This document shows positions 37,098 to 46,092 of a stretch of 64,000 nucleotides of DNA, in pieces. The notes under the pieces are model-generated. The model searched no databases. It was given only the letters and a program-made list of their open reading frames with translations, and was not told where the DNA came from. Source of the DNA: an uncultured Eubacteriales bacterium (lineage in GTDB: Bacteria; Bacillota; Clostridia; Christensenellales; Aristaeellaceae); contig OMYT01000004.1 in assembly GCA_900315315.1 (NCBI GenBank), forward strand, positions 1 through 64,000, given 5' to 3'. The position numbers and the translations under genes were made by a program. Within the stretch, counting starts at the first letter, position 1, and each line of letters opens with the position of its first letter.

Positions 37098-38443
37098 TTG
37101 TTCTGAGATTCCTTTTTCCGTTGATCTTCCTTCCAGGCACGGATCTGTTCCAGGCGCTCCTTATAGCGGGCTTCCTGTCCCTGATCGGTAGGATGATAGA
37201 ACTGCCGGTCTTTCAACGCGTCGGGCAGGCACTGCATGGCAGTGATCTTTTCTTCATAATCATGGGCATATTTGTAGCCCTTTCCGTAGGACAAATCCTT
37301 CATCAGGCGGGTCGGTGCGTTGCGGATGATCAGCGGGACCGGAGCATCCGGTTCTTTTTCAATGGCTTCCCTTGCTTCGATCGTAGCCATTTCCATGGCA
37401 TTGGATTTGGAAGCCAGGGACATATAGACGACGGCTTCCGCCAGATGTACGTTGCACTCCGGTACGCCGATAAAGTGGCAGGCCTGGTAAGCGGCCACGC
37501 CGACCTCCATGGCCCGGGGATCGGCGAGACCTACGTCTTCCGCGGCGAATCGCAGCACGCGCCGGGCGATGTACAGGGGATCCTCGCCGCCTTCGAGCAT
37601 TCGCATCATCCAGTAAACCGCAGCGTCAGGGTCGGAATTACGCATGGATTTGTGCAGGGCGGAGATCAGGTTGTAATGTTCGTCCCCGTCCTTATCGTAC
37701 ATAAGGCTTTTACGACTGAGGCACTGGGCGACGATCTCATCCGTGACGGTGATCCCATCTTCCCCGACCTCGCCGTTAAGGACGACCATTTCCAGGGAGC
37801 TGAGGGCGCTGCGGGCGTCGCCGTTGCTGAAATCCGCAATGGCGCCGAGGGCCTTTTCGGTAATGGTGACTTTGTCCCTGCCGAAGCCGCGCTCGTCCGT
37901 CAGGGCACGGCGCAGCAGGGTCAGGATATCTTCCCGGCTGAGGGCCTGCAGCACAAACACCTTGCAACGGGACAAAAGCGCACTGTTTACCTCGAAGGAC
38001 GGGTTTTCGGTCGTGGCGCCGATGAGCACGATGCTGCCTTTTTCCACAAAGGGCAGGAAGGCATCCTGCTGGGCCTTGTTGAAGCGGTGAATTTCATCGA
38101 CGAAAACGATGGTCCGCATTCCGTAGACACGGTTCTCCTCGGCTTTCATCATCACCTGGCGGATTTCCTTGATGCCGCTGGTGACGGCGGAAAAGTCGAT
38201 AAACGTTGCTTTGGTCTGCAGGGCGATGACCCGGGCGAGGGTGGTTTTCCCAACCCCCGGCGGACCCCAGAAGATCATGGAAGAGATGCTGTCGGAGGAG
38301 ATCAGCCGGCGCAGGACTTTGCCCGGACCGAGCAGATGCTGCTGCCCGGCAATCTCGTCCAGCGAAGAGGGCCGCATACGGGCAGCCAGGGGCTGGCCGG
38401 TGAGGACCGGCTCCTCTTCGGGCAGCAGGGTGTTCTCACTCAT
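37094..38443 (-). CDS. rarA: Replication-associated recombination protein RarA (MgsA)
   Basis: 449-residue clamp-loader-like AAA+ ATPase acting at stalled forks. RMRPSSLDEIAGQQHLLG opens the family; Walker A is GPPGVGKTT, Walker B VFVDEIHRFNKAQQDAFLP, sensor 1 GATTENPSFEV. The C-terminal tetramerisation domain (SALHKSMRNSDPDAAVYWM) is present. The start ATG has GGGAGGAAATCCA upstream. It is the first gene of a two-gene minus-strand operon with the SpoIID-like gene. Confidence 0.95.
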   Translation of the reverse strand: MSENTLLPEEEPVLTGQPLAARMRPSSLDEIAGQQHLLGPGKVLRRLISSDSISSMIFWGPPGVGKTTLARVIALQTKATFIDFSAVTSGIKEIRQVMMKAEENRVYGMRTIVFVDEIHRFNKAQQDAFLPFVEKGSIVLIGATTENPSFEVNSALLSRCKVFVLQALSREDILTLLRRALTDERGFGRDKVTITEKALGAIADFSNGDARSALSSLEMVVLNGEVGEDGITVTDEIVAQCLSRKSLMYDKDGDEHYNLISALHKSMRNSDPDAAVYWMMRMLEGGEDPLYIARRVLRFAAEDVGLADPRAMEVGVAAYQACHFIGVPECNVHLAEAVVYMSLASKSNAMEMATIEAREAIEKEPDAPVPLIIRNAPTRLMKDLSYGKGYKYAHDYEEKITAMQCLPDALKDRQFYHPTDQGQEARYKERLEQIRAWKEDQRKKESQNK

Positions 38444-38475
38444 TGGATTTCCTCCCTGTCAGTTTCAATAGTGGT

Positions 38476-38481
38476 ATTATA
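38476..38481 (-). promoter_or_regulatory. -10 box upstream of rarA
   Basis: Perfect TATAAT on the minus strand, 33 bases before the rarA start. The -35 at 17 bases (TTTCCT) is poor. Confidence 0.5.
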
Positions 38482-38557
38482 TCGTAAGAGGGCCAGAAAG
38501 GAAAGACGAACAAAAGAATTACCCCTCTTTTGATGAATGCCAGCGGCAAAAATTTAT

Positions 38558-38586
38558 CTGAAAAATCCCTGAGGATATGCTATCAT
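38558..38586 (+). promoter_or_regulatory. Probable promoter for the DinB-GNAT gene
   Basis: CTGAAA (38558-38563), 17 bases, TATCAT (38581-38586) with an extended TGC in front (TGCTATCAT). Confidence 0.6.
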
Positions 38587-38654
38587 TGGAACCGAAAAAC
38601 CTGCTCGGGCTTTCCAAATGACTTTGAATTTTGTTTTCCATGGAGGATATAAGT

Positions 38655-39887
38655 ATGCGGAATAAAGAAACTGTTTTTTCCGAGATCAACAACAAGTTTG
38701 AAGAATTGAAGAAAGCGCTTGAGGGAAATGATCTTGAGTCAATGCGGGAACTTGCCCTGGATTTGCATGCGATGGTTCATCCGGCGGAGATATCCGGAAG
38801 AACGGAGAAAACAGTTGCGGATTTCGTGCTGGATTATATGATGCAGGGAAAACAGAATGAGTTGGTTCCCAGAGAGACATGGGATACTGACCTTCATTAT
38901 GCTGGAACCAAAATAGTCCCTATTTGCTGGCAATTCTGGCATACTTACAGAATTGAAGATCTTGTCAGTAACATACTGATGGAAAACGGAAAGCAGATAT
39001 TTAATGATGAATGGCAAAGAAAGATTGGTTCTTCCATAACTGATACAGGCAATGCACTGGAGATGGAAGAAGTGATCGAATGGGGCAAAAACATAAATAC
39101 GGAAGAACTTCGGAAGTATATGATTGCTGTAGGGAAGAATACCCGACGTATTTTATCGGCACTGACGTTGGAACAGATCAAATCCATGGTTCCGGAAGAG
39201 TGGGTTATGCGGATTTTGGAAGAAGGAGGCGTGACGACAGATTTCCGTTCCGTGTGGCTGCTGGTCTTCTGGGGCAGATTAACAGTAGGCGGCATGATCC
39301 TAACGCCGATGACATCGCATCATATGATGCATCTCCCCACAAGTGTCAATCATATCGATACCGTCCTTGCAGCATATCTGAAACAGCCGGGCTTTGAAAC
39401 GGAACAGCTGTTTCTCCGTTTTGTTACAGAGGATGATGTGGCAGAGGCCGCCAGGACTTGGCCTGCTGATCATCATCCGCTTTCTGATGCAGAGGCGCGG
39501 GAAGCTATTGCCTATATGCGTGGGAATTACGAAAGGAATGGGAAGGGCAGTATCTGTCATCTTTGTCTCGCGGTGTGCAGGAAGGAGCGTCCCGGAACGA
39601 TCATGGGCTGGTGCGGACTGGACGGCACGAGGAATCATTCGGAACCTGAAATCTTCATCCTGCTGGATGAAGCATACCAAAATCGGGGATATGGAACCCA
39701 ATGCGTGAAGGAATTGCTGCGGCTTGCTGTGGAGGATTATGCGCTTTCGAGCGTACACGGCGGTTGTGCAAAAGAGAATATCGCTTCCGCCCGGGTTATG
39801 GAAAAGGGCGGCATGGTGCAGTATGGCACGGAAGAGAACGGCGATCCGCTGTTCAGATTTACAGCAAAGGAGAAAGCTGGGCGATGA
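38655..39887 (+). CDS. DinB-like domain fused to a GNAT acetyltransferase
   Basis: 410 residues. Residues 1 to about 250 look like a DinB-superfamily four-helix metal-binding domain: LDLHAMVHPAEIS, then ICWQFWHTYRIEDLVSNILM and finally MTSHHMMHLPTSVNHID, whose histidines would be metal ligands. Residues from about 255 form a GNAT N-acetyltransferase with the acetyl-CoA loop NRGYGTQCVKELL and CAKENIASARVMEKGGMV. ATG 38655 has GGAGG 8 bases upstream. It overlaps the kinase-like gene by 4 bases. DinB-like enzymes often act as thiol-dependent transferases, so a small-molecule detoxification role is possible but not shown. Confidence 0.75.
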   Translation: MRNKETVFSEINNKFEELKKALEGNDLESMRELALDLHAMVHPAEISGRTEKTVADFVLDYMMQGKQNELVPRETWDTDLHYAGTKIVPICWQFWHTYRIEDLVSNILMENGKQIFNDEWQRKIGSSITDTGNALEMEEVIEWGKNINTEELRKYMIAVGKNTRRILSALTLEQIKSMVPEEWVMRILEEGGVTTDFRSVWLLVFWGRLTVGGMILTPMTSHHMMHLPTSVNHIDTVLAAYLKQPGFETEQLFLRFVTEDDVAEAARTWPADHHPLSDAEAREAIAYMRGNYERNGKGSICHLCLAVCRKERPGTIMGWCGLDGTRNHSEPEIFILLDEAYQNRGYGTQCVKELLRLAVEDYALSSVHGGCAKENIASARVMEKGGMVQYGTEENGDPLFRFTAKEKAGR

Positions 39888-40423
39888 AAAAGAAGCTGAT
39901 CTTCATCAGTGGATCTCCCTGCGTTGGCAAGACAGCTGTGGGCACACGGCTTTTTGAAAGCTATGACAACAGCGCGTATCTGGACGGGGACTGGTGCTGG
40001 TGCGTGCATCCCTTTTCGGTCACGGACAGCCGTCTCCGCAACGGAGACAAAAGCATGTCCTTTGTTCTTTCAAATTATTTGGATTCGGATTTTGAATATG
40101 TATTTTTCACCTCCGTCGTGCTGACGGACACGCAGATCCGGGAAGGGATACTGAAGGGGATTACGGCCAGAGATTATGAAACCATCGCCTTTACGCTCAC
40201 CTGTTCTGAGGAGACGCTGGAAAAGCGGCACGAGAAGCGGGGCGATAAAGGCGAAACGAATTATTACTGGCTGCATCTTCCGCCCTGCCCGGGAGATATT
40301 GTGATTGATACAGACAACAAGAGCATCCGGGAAGTAGTCAGAGAAATGAAGAGGCAGATTGATGCTGCGAGCGAACAATCAGATCATGAATACAAAGGAA
40401 ACCACGGAGAAAAGGACCGTTGA
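39884..40423 (+). CDS. P-loop kinase-like protein
   Basis: 179 residues. Walker A GSPCVGKTAVG is at residues about 9-19, followed by YLDGDWCWCVHPF, which resembles the substrate side of shikimate- or AAA_33-type small-molecule kinases. LEKRHEKRGDKGE looks like a lid with basic residues. Substrate unknown. It starts within the stop of the acetyltransferase gene (ATGA), so the two are translated together; pairing an acetyltransferase with a kinase recalls antibiotic-modifying pairs, but that is speculation. Its stop overlaps the next promoter. Confidence 0.7.
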   Translation: MKKKLIFISGSPCVGKTAVGTRLFESYDNSAYLDGDWCWCVHPFSVTDSRLRNGDKSMSFVLSNYLDSDFEYVFFTSVVLTDTQIREGILKGITARDYETIAFTLTCSEETLEKRHEKRGDKGETNYYWLHLPPCPGDIVIDTDNKSIREVVREMKRQIDAASEQSDHEYKGNHGEKDR

Positions 40424-40449
40424 CAATGTGCAGGCAGAAATGTCATAAT
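40420..40449 (+). promoter_or_regulatory. Probable promoter for the permuted GH3
   Basis: TTGACA (40420-40425), 18 bases, CATAAT (40444-40449). It overlaps the stop codon of the kinase-like gene. Confidence 0.7.
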
Positions 40450-40523
40450 ACGCATAGGAATGAGAACGTTTGCATTTTCCTCAAATGGCAAACAACAGAA
40501 ATAAGCACAGGAGGTTCATGAAT

Positions 40524-42932
40524 ATGGAGAGATGGATCCGCGCACGCTTTATGCCCGGACTGCCCCTCGGTGAGGACGGCCGCCGGGTTACGGCCGGGAA
40601 GGAACATATCGCACTTTCCCGCAGAGCTGCCCGGGAGGGCATGGTCCTGCTGAAAAACACCGGAAATGTTCTTCCGCTGCCCAGAGGGAATAAGGTGGCG
40701 CTGTTCGGTAAGGCAACGATCGACTATGTGAAGGGCGGAGGAGGCAGCGGGGACGTGACGGTTCCCTATGTTCGGAATCTTTATGACGGATTGACGGAGA
40801 TCCTCGGAACGGAGGCAATCTTTCAGGGAACGGTACAGTATTATCAGGAATATGTCGCATCGCAGTACGCAGCACATTGGCTTCCGGGGATGATGGCGGA
40901 GCCGCCGGTACCGGAAGCATTGCTGTGCGAAGCCCGGGCCTTTACCGACACGGCAATCGTTTCCTTCAGCCGGTTTTCCGGGGAAGGATGGGACAGGAAA
41001 TCTTCGAAAGCGAAGATTACCCGGAAGGAACCGGTGACCGACGACGTGGTGAGTATGAGCGACGTGCTGTTTGAACGGGGAGATTTCTACCTTTCCGACG
41101 CGGAACGCAGCATGCTGAAAACCGTCAGTGAGACCTTTGCGAAGACCATTGTGGTGTTGAACACCGGCGGTATCATGGAGACCGCCTGCTTCCGGGACGA
41201 TCCGCATATCCAGGGGGTGCTGCTGGCCTGCCAGGGCGGCATGGAGGGCGGCTGCGCCGAGGCGGAACTGCTGACAGGACTGGCGTCACCAAGCGGCAAA
41301 CTGACGGATACGTGGGCCGCTGATCTGGATGATTATCCGGGTTGTGCGGATTTCTATGAAAGCGATGAATATGTGAACTACACGGAAGATATCTTCGTGG
41401 GTTACCGGTATTTCGAGACGATTCCGGGCGCCGCGGAGAAGGTTGTATATCCATTCGGCTTCGGACTGAGCTATACCCGGTTCTCGCTGACGGAGCAGAA
41501 AGCTGTATTCGGCGAGGCAGAAGCGGAGATCAGTACGCTGGTAACCAATGAAGGGGACTTTCCCGGCAGGGAAGTGGTGCAGGTTTACTATTCGGCGCCT
41601 GAAGGCAGGCTGAGTAAACCGAAACGAGAACTGGCCGGGTATCGGAAGACGCGTCTTCTGGCTCCCGGAGAAACGGAACGGGTCATGATCCGTTTTCCCT
41701 ATTCACAGATGGCCAGCTACGACGATCTGGGCAAGGCGGCCAAATCCGCCTGGGTGCTGGAAGCGGGAGAATACCGCTTCCATATCGGAACCAGCGTACG
41801 GGATACTGTTACGGCAGCGGAAACCTGGATACTGGCGGAGGACCGGATTACGGAGCAGCTGACTGCCAGGATGGTTCCCACCGCTCTGGAAAAGCGGCTT
41901 TTGGCAGACGGAACATATGAGAAACTTCCCACTGTGTTGTGCAATGATCCGACTGCGAATGTTCTGACACCGATGGAGAATGCAGCCATGCACGCGACCC
42001 CGGAAGTGCGCTATGTACCGCGGATCAAAGATTTCGGCCGGTCGACGGTGATGAAGCTGCAGGATGTGGCGGAGGGCAAGATCGGTCTGAAGGAATTTAT
42101 TGCCGCATTGCCTGTCGACGATCTGGCCAGTCTGCTGGGCGGACAGCCCAATATGGGCCTGGCCAACACATTCGGCTACGGGAATAATCCGGTCTACGGA
42201 ATTCCGAATATTATGACGGCAGACGGCCCGGCTGGCATCCGGTTCAGCCCTGAACTGGGCATGACTACTACGGCATTCCCGTGCGCTACCTTATTGGGAT
42301 GTACCTGGGATCCGCAGATCACGTATGAAGTCGGCGCGGCGGCGGCGCTGGAAGCAAAGGAAAACAATATCATGGTCTGGCTGGCGCCGGGCGTGAACAT
42401 TCATCGGAATCCCCTGTGCGGCAGGAATTTTGAGTATTTTTCCGAGGACCCCCTGCTGGCAGGAAAGCAGGCGGCAAGCCTGGTCCGGGGTGTCCAGAGC
42501 TACCGTATTGCGGCGACGCCGAAGCATTTTGCCCTGAACAACAAGGAAACCGACCGGCGGCACAGCGACAGCCGGGCGTCTGAACGAGCCATCCGCGAGA
42601 TCTACCTGAAACAGTTTGAGATCATTGTGAAGGAAGCCCGCCCCTGGTCCATCATGTCTAGCTATAACATCATCAACGGCTGCCGGGCGAGCGAAAACAA
42701 GGACCTGCTGACCGGGATTCTCCGGGAGGAATGGGACTTTGACGGGATGGTGACCACGGACTGGTGGACGCTGGGCGAACATTACAAGGAAACCGCTGCC
42801 GGAAATGACATGAAGATGGCGACCGGTTTCCCGGACAGGTTGCAGGAAGCCATGGCGAAAGGCGCCCTGACCCGGGAAGAGATGGAAAAGGCAGCAGAAA
42901 ATATTCTGACGCTGATCCTGAGAATTGACTAA
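40524..42932 (+). CDS. GH3 beta-glucosidase, circularly permuted
   Basis: 802 residues. The order of GH3 domains is reversed. The part normally at the C terminus comes first (RRAAREGMVLLKNTGNVLPL near residue 32, then GFGLSYTRF and a fibronectin-III-like segment). The TIM barrel comes last: MTADGPAGIRF, GVNIHRNPLCGRNFEYFSED, TPKHFALNNKETDRR and the nucleophile D746 in VTTDWWTLGE. This arrangement is known for some rumen Clostridia beta-glucosidases. No signal peptide, so it acts on imported oligosaccharides. ATG 40524 lies 9 bases after AGGAGG. The substrate (gluco, xylo) cannot be fixed. Confidence 0.9.
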   Translation: MERWIRARFMPGLPLGEDGRRVTAGKEHIALSRRAAREGMVLLKNTGNVLPLPRGNKVALFGKATIDYVKGGGGSGDVTVPYVRNLYDGLTEILGTEAIFQGTVQYYQEYVASQYAAHWLPGMMAEPPVPEALLCEARAFTDTAIVSFSRFSGEGWDRKSSKAKITRKEPVTDDVVSMSDVLFERGDFYLSDAERSMLKTVSETFAKTIVVLNTGGIMETACFRDDPHIQGVLLACQGGMEGGCAEAELLTGLASPSGKLTDTWAADLDDYPGCADFYESDEYVNYTEDIFVGYRYFETIPGAAEKVVYPFGFGLSYTRFSLTEQKAVFGEAEAEISTLVTNEGDFPGREVVQVYYSAPEGRLSKPKRELAGYRKTRLLAPGETERVMIRFPYSQMASYDDLGKAAKSAWVLEAGEYRFHIGTSVRDTVTAAETWILAEDRITEQLTARMVPTALEKRLLADGTYEKLPTVLCNDPTANVLTPMENAAMHATPEVRYVPRIKDFGRSTVMKLQDVAEGKIGLKEFIAALPVDDLASLLGGQPNMGLANTFGYGNNPVYGIPNIMTADGPAGIRFSPELGMTTTAFPCATLLGCTWDPQITYEVGAAAALEAKENNIMVWLAPGVNIHRNPLCGRNFEYFSEDPLLAGKQAASLVRGVQSYRIAATPKHFALNNKETDRRHSDSRASERAIREIYLKQFEIIVKEARPWSIMSSYNIINGCRASENKDLLTGILREEWDFDGMVTTDWWTLGEHYKETAAGNDMKMATGFPDRLQEAMAKGALTREEMEKAAENILTLILRID

Positions 42933-43016
42933 ACGGATCTCAACAGACCAAGAAGATGGACAAAAAATAAGCAAAACGGGCAGATGTTGTGTATATTTGA
43001 TATAAAAAAATACGAG

Positions 43017-43045
43017 TTGACAAGTTTCAGGATCCTTGATAAAAT
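43017..43045 (+). promoter_or_regulatory. Promoter of the peptide-type ABC importer operon
   Basis: TTGACA (43017-43022), 17 bases, TAAAAT (43040-43045). The leader to the first gene is about 150 bases and includes a small hairpin GCAGAC-AAAGGTT-GTCTGC (43127-43145 region). Confidence 0.8.
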
Positions 43046-43203
43046 CGCAAGAGATGATCAAAAAGGGAACAATCCGGACGGAAATGACATGTTTGGGTCC
43101 GCCGAAAGGGATTGGCAAGTTCCCGGCAGACAAAGGTTGTCTGCAGCAAAGCGTACGTTCTGACCGTCAGGTCAAAACACATATTTTTAAGGAGGGAAAC
43201 CCA

Positions 43204-44991
43204 ATGAAGAAACTCTTGTCCCTGGTTCTGGCTCTCGCTCTTGTGCTGAGCATGGTAGCGATTGCCGGCGCTGAAGAAGCGAAGGACCTGCCCCGTGAAG
43301 AAACCCTTTACTTTGGCGGCCAGCAGTGGGATCCGATCGTCGGATACAACCCGCTGGGCGACAATATGAACAACGGTCTGATCCTGTCTGCCGCACCTCG
43401 TGGCACCCGGACCGTCATGTTCGAAACCCTGTATATGTACAATGCCCTGGACGGCAAGCTTTATCCCCTGCTCGCTGACGGCGACTATGTATGGAACGAC
43501 GACCTGACCGAGCTGACCCTCAAGATTAAACCCGCTGCCAAGTGGAGCGATGGTACCCCTGTGACCGCTGACGACGTGGTTGCGACCTGGGATATCAGCA
43601 CGAAGATCCAGAACGGTACCTATACCGGCTATTCTCCCTACATTGAGAGCATCGAGAATAAAGACGGCGACGTGCTGATCAAGGCCAAGCTGAACGACGA
43701 AGGCAAGCCCGCCAATCCTCTGCAGGTTCTGGACTTCCTGACCGGTGTTTACATCGTGCAGAAAGAATGGGCAGAAGCGCTGTGCGCGAAGCATAACGAT
43801 GATGCTACAGCCATCCGGACCGATCCCACTCCCGATGCGGTTTATTCCGGCCCCTATGGTCCTTACTTTGCGAACGACCAGCTGGTTGCCTTCGTCCGCA
43901 ACGATAACTACTGGGGACAGGATGCCTCCATGTGGGGCAAGCTGCCCGCTCCGAAGTATATGGCTCACACCATCTACAAGGACAACGACGCAACGCTGGT
44001 AGCATTCCAGGCCGGCCAGATCGACGTTGACCAGCAGTTCATCGCCAACGTGCAGAAACTGTGGGAAGAGCAGGGACTGCCGGTAGCGACCTACATCGAC
44101 GAAGCTCCCTACGGCATCTGCGTGACCATGCCTACCGCGTGGTACAACATGGACATCCCGGTGATGCAGGTGAAGGAACTCCGCAAGGCGATCGCTATGG
44201 CGGTTGACTATGACAACATCATCGAGAACGCCATGACCAACCAGAGCCCGTCCTTCGCGGATGTGCCGCGTTCTGTGATGAACCCCACCGACGGTGAGCA
44301 GGCCCTGTTTGATCACGACGCTGTGAAGGATCTGCAGTGGGTCGGCAAGGACGTTGAAGGCGCCAAGAAGCTGCTGGACGAAGCCGGCATCGTGGACAAC
44401 GACGGAGACGGCTGGCGCGAGTACAACGGTGAGAAGATCAGCCTGAAGGCTTGCTGCCCGGACGGCTGGACCGACTGGCAGGCTGCCATGAACATGGTTG
44501 CCGAAGCCGGCAAGGCCATCGGCGTTGAAATCATCGCGACCTTCCCCACCTGGGATCAGTATCAGACTGTGTTTACCAAGGGATCTCAGACCGAGTATGA
44601 AATCTTCATGTGGAGCCCGCCCGGCGCAGAACCCGCTGCTCCCTGGGCCCGCGTCCGTGCTCTGATGAGCTCCGAATTTGTCGGCGTCGACAACAACTGG
44701 AGCGGTAACTTCGGCCACTACAAGAATGACCGGATCGACGAGATCATTAAGCAGATCCCGCTGACCACGGATGAAGCTGAGCTGAAGGCGCTGTACACCG
44801 AAGCCACGAAGATCTATCTGGAAGAGGTTCCGAGCTTCTCCCTGATGTATCGTCCCGAAGTGTTCCACGCTGTGAATGAAACCGTGTGGACCGGCTATCC
44901 GGAAAAGGACGACGGAAACAACATTCCGCCGATGGACTGCACGGATGGCTACGGCATTGCTGCTCTGTACAATCTGGAGCTCGTAAAGTAA
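43204..44991 (+). CDS. ABC importer substrate-binding protein, family 5 (oligopeptide/oligosaccharide type)
   Basis: 595 residues. A signal peptide (LLSLVLALALVLSMVAIAGA) is cut probably after AGA; no lipobox cysteine is present. The mature part matches SBP family 5: LTLKIKPAAKWSDGTPVTAD, PYGPYFANDQLVAFVRNDNY and KELRKAIAMAVDYDNIIENA. Members bind peptides or, in many anaerobes, cello-, xylo- or manno-oligosaccharides. The GH3 gene at the end of the same operon favours an oligosaccharide here. ATG 43204 has AAGGAGGG. A strong hairpin follows, which may raise the amount of this protein over the permeases. Confidence 0.88.
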   Translation: MKKLLSLVLALALVLSMVAIAGAEEAKDLPREETLYFGGQQWDPIVGYNPLGDNMNNGLILSAAPRGTRTVMFETLYMYNALDGKLYPLLADGDYVWNDDLTELTLKIKPAAKWSDGTPVTADDVVATWDISTKIQNGTYTGYSPYIESIENKDGDVLIKAKLNDEGKPANPLQVLDFLTGVYIVQKEWAEALCAKHNDDATAIRTDPTPDAVYSGPYGPYFANDQLVAFVRNDNYWGQDASMWGKLPAPKYMAHTIYKDNDATLVAFQAGQIDVDQQFIANVQKLWEEQGLPVATYIDEAPYGICVTMPTAWYNMDIPVMQVKELRKAIAMAVDYDNIIENAMTNQSPSFADVPRSVMNPTDGEQALFDHDAVKDLQWVGKDVEGAKKLLDEAGIVDNDGDGWREYNGEKISLKACCPDGWTDWQAAMNMVAEAGKAIGVEIIATFPTWDQYQTVFTKGSQTEYEIFMWSPPGAEPAAPWARVRALMSSEFVGVDNNWSGNFGHYKNDRIDEIIKQIPLTTDEAELKALYTEATKIYLEEVPSFSLMYRPEVFHAVNETVWTGYPEKDDGNNIPPMDCTDGYGIAALYNLELVK

Positions 44992-45004
44992 TCCAATGTT
45001 AACC

Positions 45005-45046
45005 GGCGGCCATGATCCTGCCCGAGGCGGGTCATGGCCGCCTTTT
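45005..45046 (+). terminator. Intra-operon hairpin between binding protein and permease
   Basis: Perfect 11-base stem GGCGGCCATGA / TCATGGCCGCC followed by TTTT. With only four Ts it may be a partial terminator or an mRNA 3' stabiliser. Confidence 0.8.
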
Positions 45047-45068
45047 CAGTCAAGGGAGGCAGAACGCA

Positions 45069-46076
45069 ATGACCAAAGGCATGCGGAAATACTTCAAAAA
45101 GAAGATTTTCTGGTTTGTCATTACTTTTATTGCTGCAGTAATCCTGAATTTCATTCTGCCGCGACTGATGCCGGGTGATCCGGTTAACTCGATCGTCGGT
45201 AAGAATATCAGCCCCGGCGCGACCCAGGAACAGGTTCAGGAACAGATCGCATATTATCAACATCAATTCGGACTGGACAAGGATATTTTCGGCCAGTTCT
45301 GGGATTTCGTTAAAAACGCATTCAACGGTACTTTCGGTGTCAGTTACAGCCAGTATCCACGACTGGTTTCCGATATCATCGGGTCCAGTATCTGGTGGAC
45401 GGTGGCGCTTCAATTGCCGGCCATACTGGTCGGATGGCTGCTGGGCAACCTGCTGGGCGCCCTGGCGGCCTACAAACGCAGTTTTTATGATAAAGCCCTG
45501 ATGCCTGTGACGCTGTTTTTCAGCGCGATCCCGGCTTTCGGTGCCGCGGTCATTCTATTGGTCGTGTTTGCGGTGAACCTGAAATGGGCTCCGGTCAACG
45601 GCGCTTTTGACCCGGGCATGATTCCCAGCTTCAGTTGGAAATTTATCTCTTCCGTGATCGCACATTATCAGTTGCCGTTCTGGTCCATCGTGCTTATTTC
45701 CATCGGCGGACAGGCGGTGGGCATGCGGAGCATGTCCATTTATGAGCTGAACGCAGACTATGTCAAATATGCCCGCTTTCTGGGTATCAAAGATAAGAAA
45801 ATCGTTCGTTATGTGTTCCGGAACGCGATGCTGCCCCAGGTGACCGGTTTGGCGATGAGTATCGGCGCCATGGTCGGCGGCGCACTGGTTGCGGAGACCA
45901 TTTTCAGTTATCCGGGCCTTGGCATGTCGATGTACGCGGCGATCAATTCTTCAGACTATCCTGTGATCTCGGCATGTACCCTGATTATAACGGTGATGGT
46001 GCTGATTGCCAGTTTCCTCCTGGATATTATCTATGCGTTCATTGACCCGCGGGTCAAAGCCGCGCAATTTGATTAA
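45069..46076 (+). CDS. ABC importer permease, DppB/OppB type
   Basis: 335 residues. N-terminal membrane segment ([20 protein letters not shown]) and the OppB signature [13 protein letters not shown], then five more segments; the EAA-like loop contains [15 protein letters not shown] and [15 protein letters not shown]. It forms the channel with the next gene product. ATG 45069 follows GGGAGG by 9 bases. It is 16 bases from the next gene. Confidence 0.9.
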   Translation: MTKGMRKYFKKKIFWFVITFIAAVILNFILPRLMPGDPVNSIVGKNISPGATQEQVQEQIAYYQHQFGLDKDIFGQFWDFVKNAFNGTFGVSYSQYPRLVSDIIGSSIWWTVALQLPAILVGWLLGNLLGALAAYKRSFYDKALMPVTLFFSAIPAFGAAVILLVVFAVNLKWAPVNGAFDPGMIPSFSWKFISSVIAHYQLPFWSIVLISIGGQAVGMRSMSIYELNADYVKYARFLGIKDKKIVRYVFRNAMLPQVTGLAMSIGAMVGGALVAETIFSYPGLGMSMYAAINSSDYPVISACTLIITVMVLIASFLLDIIYAFIDPRVKAAQFD

Positions 46077-46092
46077 GGGGGGTGGATGAAAA

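Noticed and set aside
30500..40423. Defence island
   Set aside because: Only the helicase fusion is suggestive; no restriction, toxin-antitoxin, integrase or transposase genes are next to it.
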